Origin: DTU089 sp002440045
Lineage (GTDB): Bacteria; Bacillota; Clostridia; Oscillospirales; Acutalibacteraceae
Direction: 5' to 3'
NCBI GenBank assembly: GCA_937885695.1
Contig: CALABP010000061.1
Location: 1-7,056 of the forward strand
DNA: 7,056 nucleotides
Part shown: positions 5,052 through 7,056 of the stretch, one piece after another
Position numbering within the stretch: position 1 is the first letter of the stretch
How the letters are laid out: every line of letters begins with the position of its first letter
Notes under the pieces: generated by a model
The model's input: the letters and a program-made list of their open reading frames with translations, nothing else
The model's database searches: none
What the model was told of the DNA's origin: nothing
Program-made: the position numbers and the translations under genes

Positions 5052-6962
5052 ATGGTAAAAGTCAAACTTCGTGACGACGTAAAAGAGTTCCCCGAAAACA
5101 CAACCGCAATGGATATTGCAAAGTCCATCGGCGCGGGCTTTTTCAAAAATGTTTGCGTCTGCAGGATTGACGGCGAGCTTAAGGATTTGAGAACGCCTAT
5201 AGAAAAGGATTGCGAGGTTGAGTTTTTAACATTTGACTCCGACGAGGGCAAAAGGACGTTCCGCCACACGGCGTCGCACGTTCTGGCGCAGGCTGTCAAA
5301 AGACTTTATCCCAACGCAAAGCTTGCGATAGGTCCCGCTATCGACAACGGTTTTTATTACGATTTTGACGTTGAAGAGCCGTTCACGCCCGAGGACCTTG
5401 AAAAAATCGAGGCTGAAATGAAAAAAATCGTCAAAGAGGCTCTGCCGCTTGAGCGGTTTGAAATGACCCCCGACGAGGCGATTGCATATTATAAAAATCT
5501 CGGCGAGATTTATAAGGTGGAGCTTGTTGAAGAGCACGCCGACAAGGGCGAAAACATCAGCTTTTATAAGCAGGGCGAATTTATCGAGCTTTGTGCCGGT
5601 CCGCACATTCCCGACACAGGCAGAATAAAGGCGTTCAAGCTCACTTCGTGCACTGGCGCATATTGGCGCGGAAGCGAAAAGAATAAAATGCTTCAGCGTA
5701 TTTATGCCACGGCGTTTACAAAACAAGCCGACCTTGACGAATACCTTGCAAAGATTGAAGAAGCCAAAAAGCGCGACCACAGAAAGCTCGGCAAAGAGCT
5801 CGGCCTTTTTGCACTTCTTGACGAAGGCCCCGGCTTCCCGTTCTTCCTTCCCAACGGAATGACGCTTCGCAACACGCTTATCGACTATTGGCGCGAGGTT
5901 CACAAACGCTACGGCTATGTTGAAATTTCAACGCCTATGATGCTCAACCGCGCCCTTTGGGAGAGAAGCGGCCATTGGGATCACTATAAAGAGAATATGT
6001 ATACCACGGTAATTGACGATACCGATTTTGCCATCAAGCCCATGAACTGCCCCGGCGGAATGCTCGTCTATAAGCTTCAGCCGCATTCATACCGCGATTT
6101 GCCGCTTCGTGTTGGCGAATTGGGTCTTGTTCACCGTCACGAGCTTTCGGGCGCGCTTCACGGCCTTTTCAGAGTCCGTTGCTTCACGCAGGACGACGCT
6201 CACATTTTTATGACGTGGGACCAGATGAAAGACGAAATCAAAAACGTTGTACGTCTTTTCGACGAGGTTTATTCGGTATTCGGCCTTTCTTACGAGATAG
6301 AGGTTTCGACAATGCCCGAGGACCATATGGGCGACATCAAAGATTGGGATTTTGCCACCGAAACGCTTAAAGCGGCTGTTGAAGAAATGGGCAAAACATA
6401 TACAATCAACGAGGGCGACGGCGCGTTCTACGGCCCGAAGCTTGACTTCCACCTTGCCGACTCTCTCGGCAGAACGTGGCAGTGCGGAACAATTCAGCTT
6501 GATATGCAGCTTCCCGAAAGATTTGAGCTTGAATACACGGGTGCCGACGGCGAAAAACACCGCCCCGTTATGATTCACCGCGTTGTTCTCGGCTCTATCG
6601 AAAGATTTATCGGCGTTATCACCGAGCATTTTGCAGGCGCATTCCCGATTTGGCTTGCCCCCGTTCAGGTGAAAATTCTTCCCATTGCCGACCGTCACCA
6701 CGGCGTTTGCCTTGAGCTTCAGAAAAAGCTTGATGCATGCGGAATACGCTGCGAGGTCGATTTAAGAAGCGAAAAGCTCGGATATAAGCTTCGCGAAGCA
6801 CAGCTTATGAAGATTCCGTATATGCTCGTTGTCGGTGATAAAGAGGCTGAGGACGGCACGGTTTCAGTTCGCCGCCGCGGCGAAGGCGATATAGGCACAA
6901 AGAGCGTCGACGAGTTCTTGAATATCGCCCTTGACGAAATCAAAAATAAAACCATAAGATGA
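5052..6962 (+). CDS. thrS: Threonine-tRNA ligase
   Basis: A 636-residue class II aminoacyl-tRNA synthetase that charges tRNA-Thr in the cytosol. Domains in order: TGS (1-61); the second N-terminal editing domain, which removes mischarged serine, with H72-TAS-H76 and C181-AGP-H185 in the expected spacing; the catalytic core (about 240-530) with zinc ligands C333, H384 and H509; motif 2 FRVRCFTQDDAHIF (373-386); motif 3 around HRVVLGSIERFIG with R518; and the C-terminal anticodon-binding domain (about 535-630). All key residues are present and length is typical, so it should be active and editing-competent. The start is ATG 5052, with GAAAGGA (5036-5042) 9 nt upstream. The frame stays open back to 4860, but that stretch is the T-box RNA. 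Expression is controlled by the T-box and its own promoter. Confidence 0.97.
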   Translation: MVKVKLRDDVKEFPENTTAMDIAKSIGAGFFKNVCVCRIDGELKDLRTPIEKDCEVEFLTFDSDEGKRTFRHTASHVLAQAVKRLYPNAKLAIGPAIDNGFYYDFDVEEPFTPEDLEKIEAEMKKIVKEALPLERFEMTPDEAIAYYKNLGEIYKVELVEEHADKGENISFYKQGEFIELCAGPHIPDTGRIKAFKLTSCTGAYWRGSEKNKMLQRIYATAFTKQADLDEYLAKIEEAKKRDHRKLGKELGLFALLDEGPGFPFFLPNGMTLRNTLIDYWREVHKRYGYVEISTPMMLNRALWERSGHWDHYKENMYTTVIDDTDFAIKPMNCPGGMLVYKLQPHSYRDLPLRVGELGLVHRHELSGALHGLFRVRCFTQDDAHIFMTWDQMKDEIKNVVRLFDEVYSVFGLSYEIEVSTMPEDHMGDIKDWDFATETLKAAVEEMGKTYTINEGDGAFYGPKLDFHLADSLGRTWQCGTIQLDMQLPERFELEYTGADGEKHRPVMIHRVVLGSIERFIGVITEHFAGAFPIWLAPVQVKILPIADRHHGVCLELQKKLDACGIRCEVDLRSEKLGYKLREAQLMKIPYMLVVGDKEAEDGTVSVRRRGEGDIGTKSVDEFLNIALDEIKNKTIR

Positions 6963-6966
6963 TGTG

Positions 6967-6997
6967 AGCTGTTAGCTGTTAGCTATTAGCTTTTAGC
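6967..6997 (+). repeat. Tandem heptamer repeat array (right copy)
   Basis: Four heptamers in a row, AGCTGTT, AGCTGTT, AGCTATT and AGCTTTT, followed by AGC, begin 4 nt after the thrS stop. The array is the reverse-complement relative of the one at 55-86, so both read the same way with respect to the gene they follow. Each unit contains TAG on this strand and TAA on the other. Because 7 is not a multiple of 3, three units place stops in all six frames. Confidence 0.8.
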
Positions 6998-6998
6998 G

Positions 6999-7013
6999 CG
7001 CGGCTTTGCCGCG
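6999..7013 (+). terminator. GC-rich hairpin after thrS, possible terminator
   Basis: CGCGGC (6999-7004) and GCCGCG (7008-7013) form a perfect 6-bp stem with a TTT loop, 36 nt after the thrS stop. The following ATTATAT is A/T-rich but not a proper U-run, so it is at best a weak intrinsic terminator for thrS. It could equally be part of a repeated palindromic element together with the next hairpin. Confidence 0.35.
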
Positions 7014-7021
7014 ATTATATC

Positions 7022-7035
7022 CCGCGTAAACGCGG
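7022..7035. repeat. Second GC-rich palindrome at right end
   Basis: CCGCG (7022-7026) and CGCGG (7031-7035) pair around a TAAA loop, followed by an A-run. It shares the CGCGG core with the hairpin 8 bases upstream. No U-run follows on either strand, so a terminator role is doubtful. The remaining 21 bases of the window hold nothing I can support. Confidence 0.4.
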
Positions 7036-7056
7036 AAAAATATAGGAAAATGCTGC

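Noticed and set aside
5226..6701. Long antisense open frames opposite thrS (5226-5903 and 6087-6701)
   Set aside because: They mirror the codon pattern of thrS, lack recognisable domains and show no convincing ribosome binding site.
55..6997. The two arrays as terminal inverted repeats of a transposon
   Set aside because: They are tandem heptamers with unequal variants, enclose only housekeeping genes, and there is no transposase or target duplication.
7044..7056. AGGA followed by ATG at the window end as a gene start
   Set aside because: Spacing is only 2 nt and too few codons remain to judge.

Overview
The window looks like a chromosomal segment from a Gram-positive anaerobe, most likely a member of the Clostridia (inference). 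Supporting signs are the gene order rpmH-rnpA-yidD-yidC-jag, a T-box leader in front of thrS, an Mrp ATPase with an N-terminal cysteine cluster, consensus-like sigma-A promoters and strong purine-rich ribosome binding sites. Base composition is intermediate and codon use looks even across the genes, so nothing suggests recently acquired cargo.

Layout. Positions 55-1592 hold a leftward unit of mrp (Fe-S carrier ATPase) followed 3 nt later by a YjjG-like HAD nucleotidase. A short divergent promoter region (about 1593-1862) separates it from the rightward unit. That unit carries rpmH (L34), rnpA (RNase P protein), yidD, yidC (membrane insertase) and jag/khpB (RNA-binding protein), positions 1863-4734. 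A separate promoter at 4747-4775 then drives a leader of about 240 nt that folds as a threonine T-box riboswitch, followed by thrS (5052-6962). Just beyond each outermost gene, at 55-86 and 6967-6997, lies a tandem array of a TAGC-containing heptamer. At the right end it is followed by two GC-rich hairpins.

How the genes fit together. L34, RnpA, YidD, YidC and Jag form the classic module for ribosome, RNA-processing and membrane-insertion functions that normally lies beside dnaA and mnmE/mnmG near the replication origin. Here the module is intact, but its usual neighbours are replaced by mrp-yjjG and thrS. ThrS is regulated independently by uncharged tRNA-Thr through the T-box.

I found no new gene system in the window. 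The points most worth a second look are the outward-facing heptamer arrays, one of which supplies the stop codon of the HAD gene; the break in origin-type gene order; a perfect dyad over the mrp promoter; and several hairpins in the rpmH-jag transcript.
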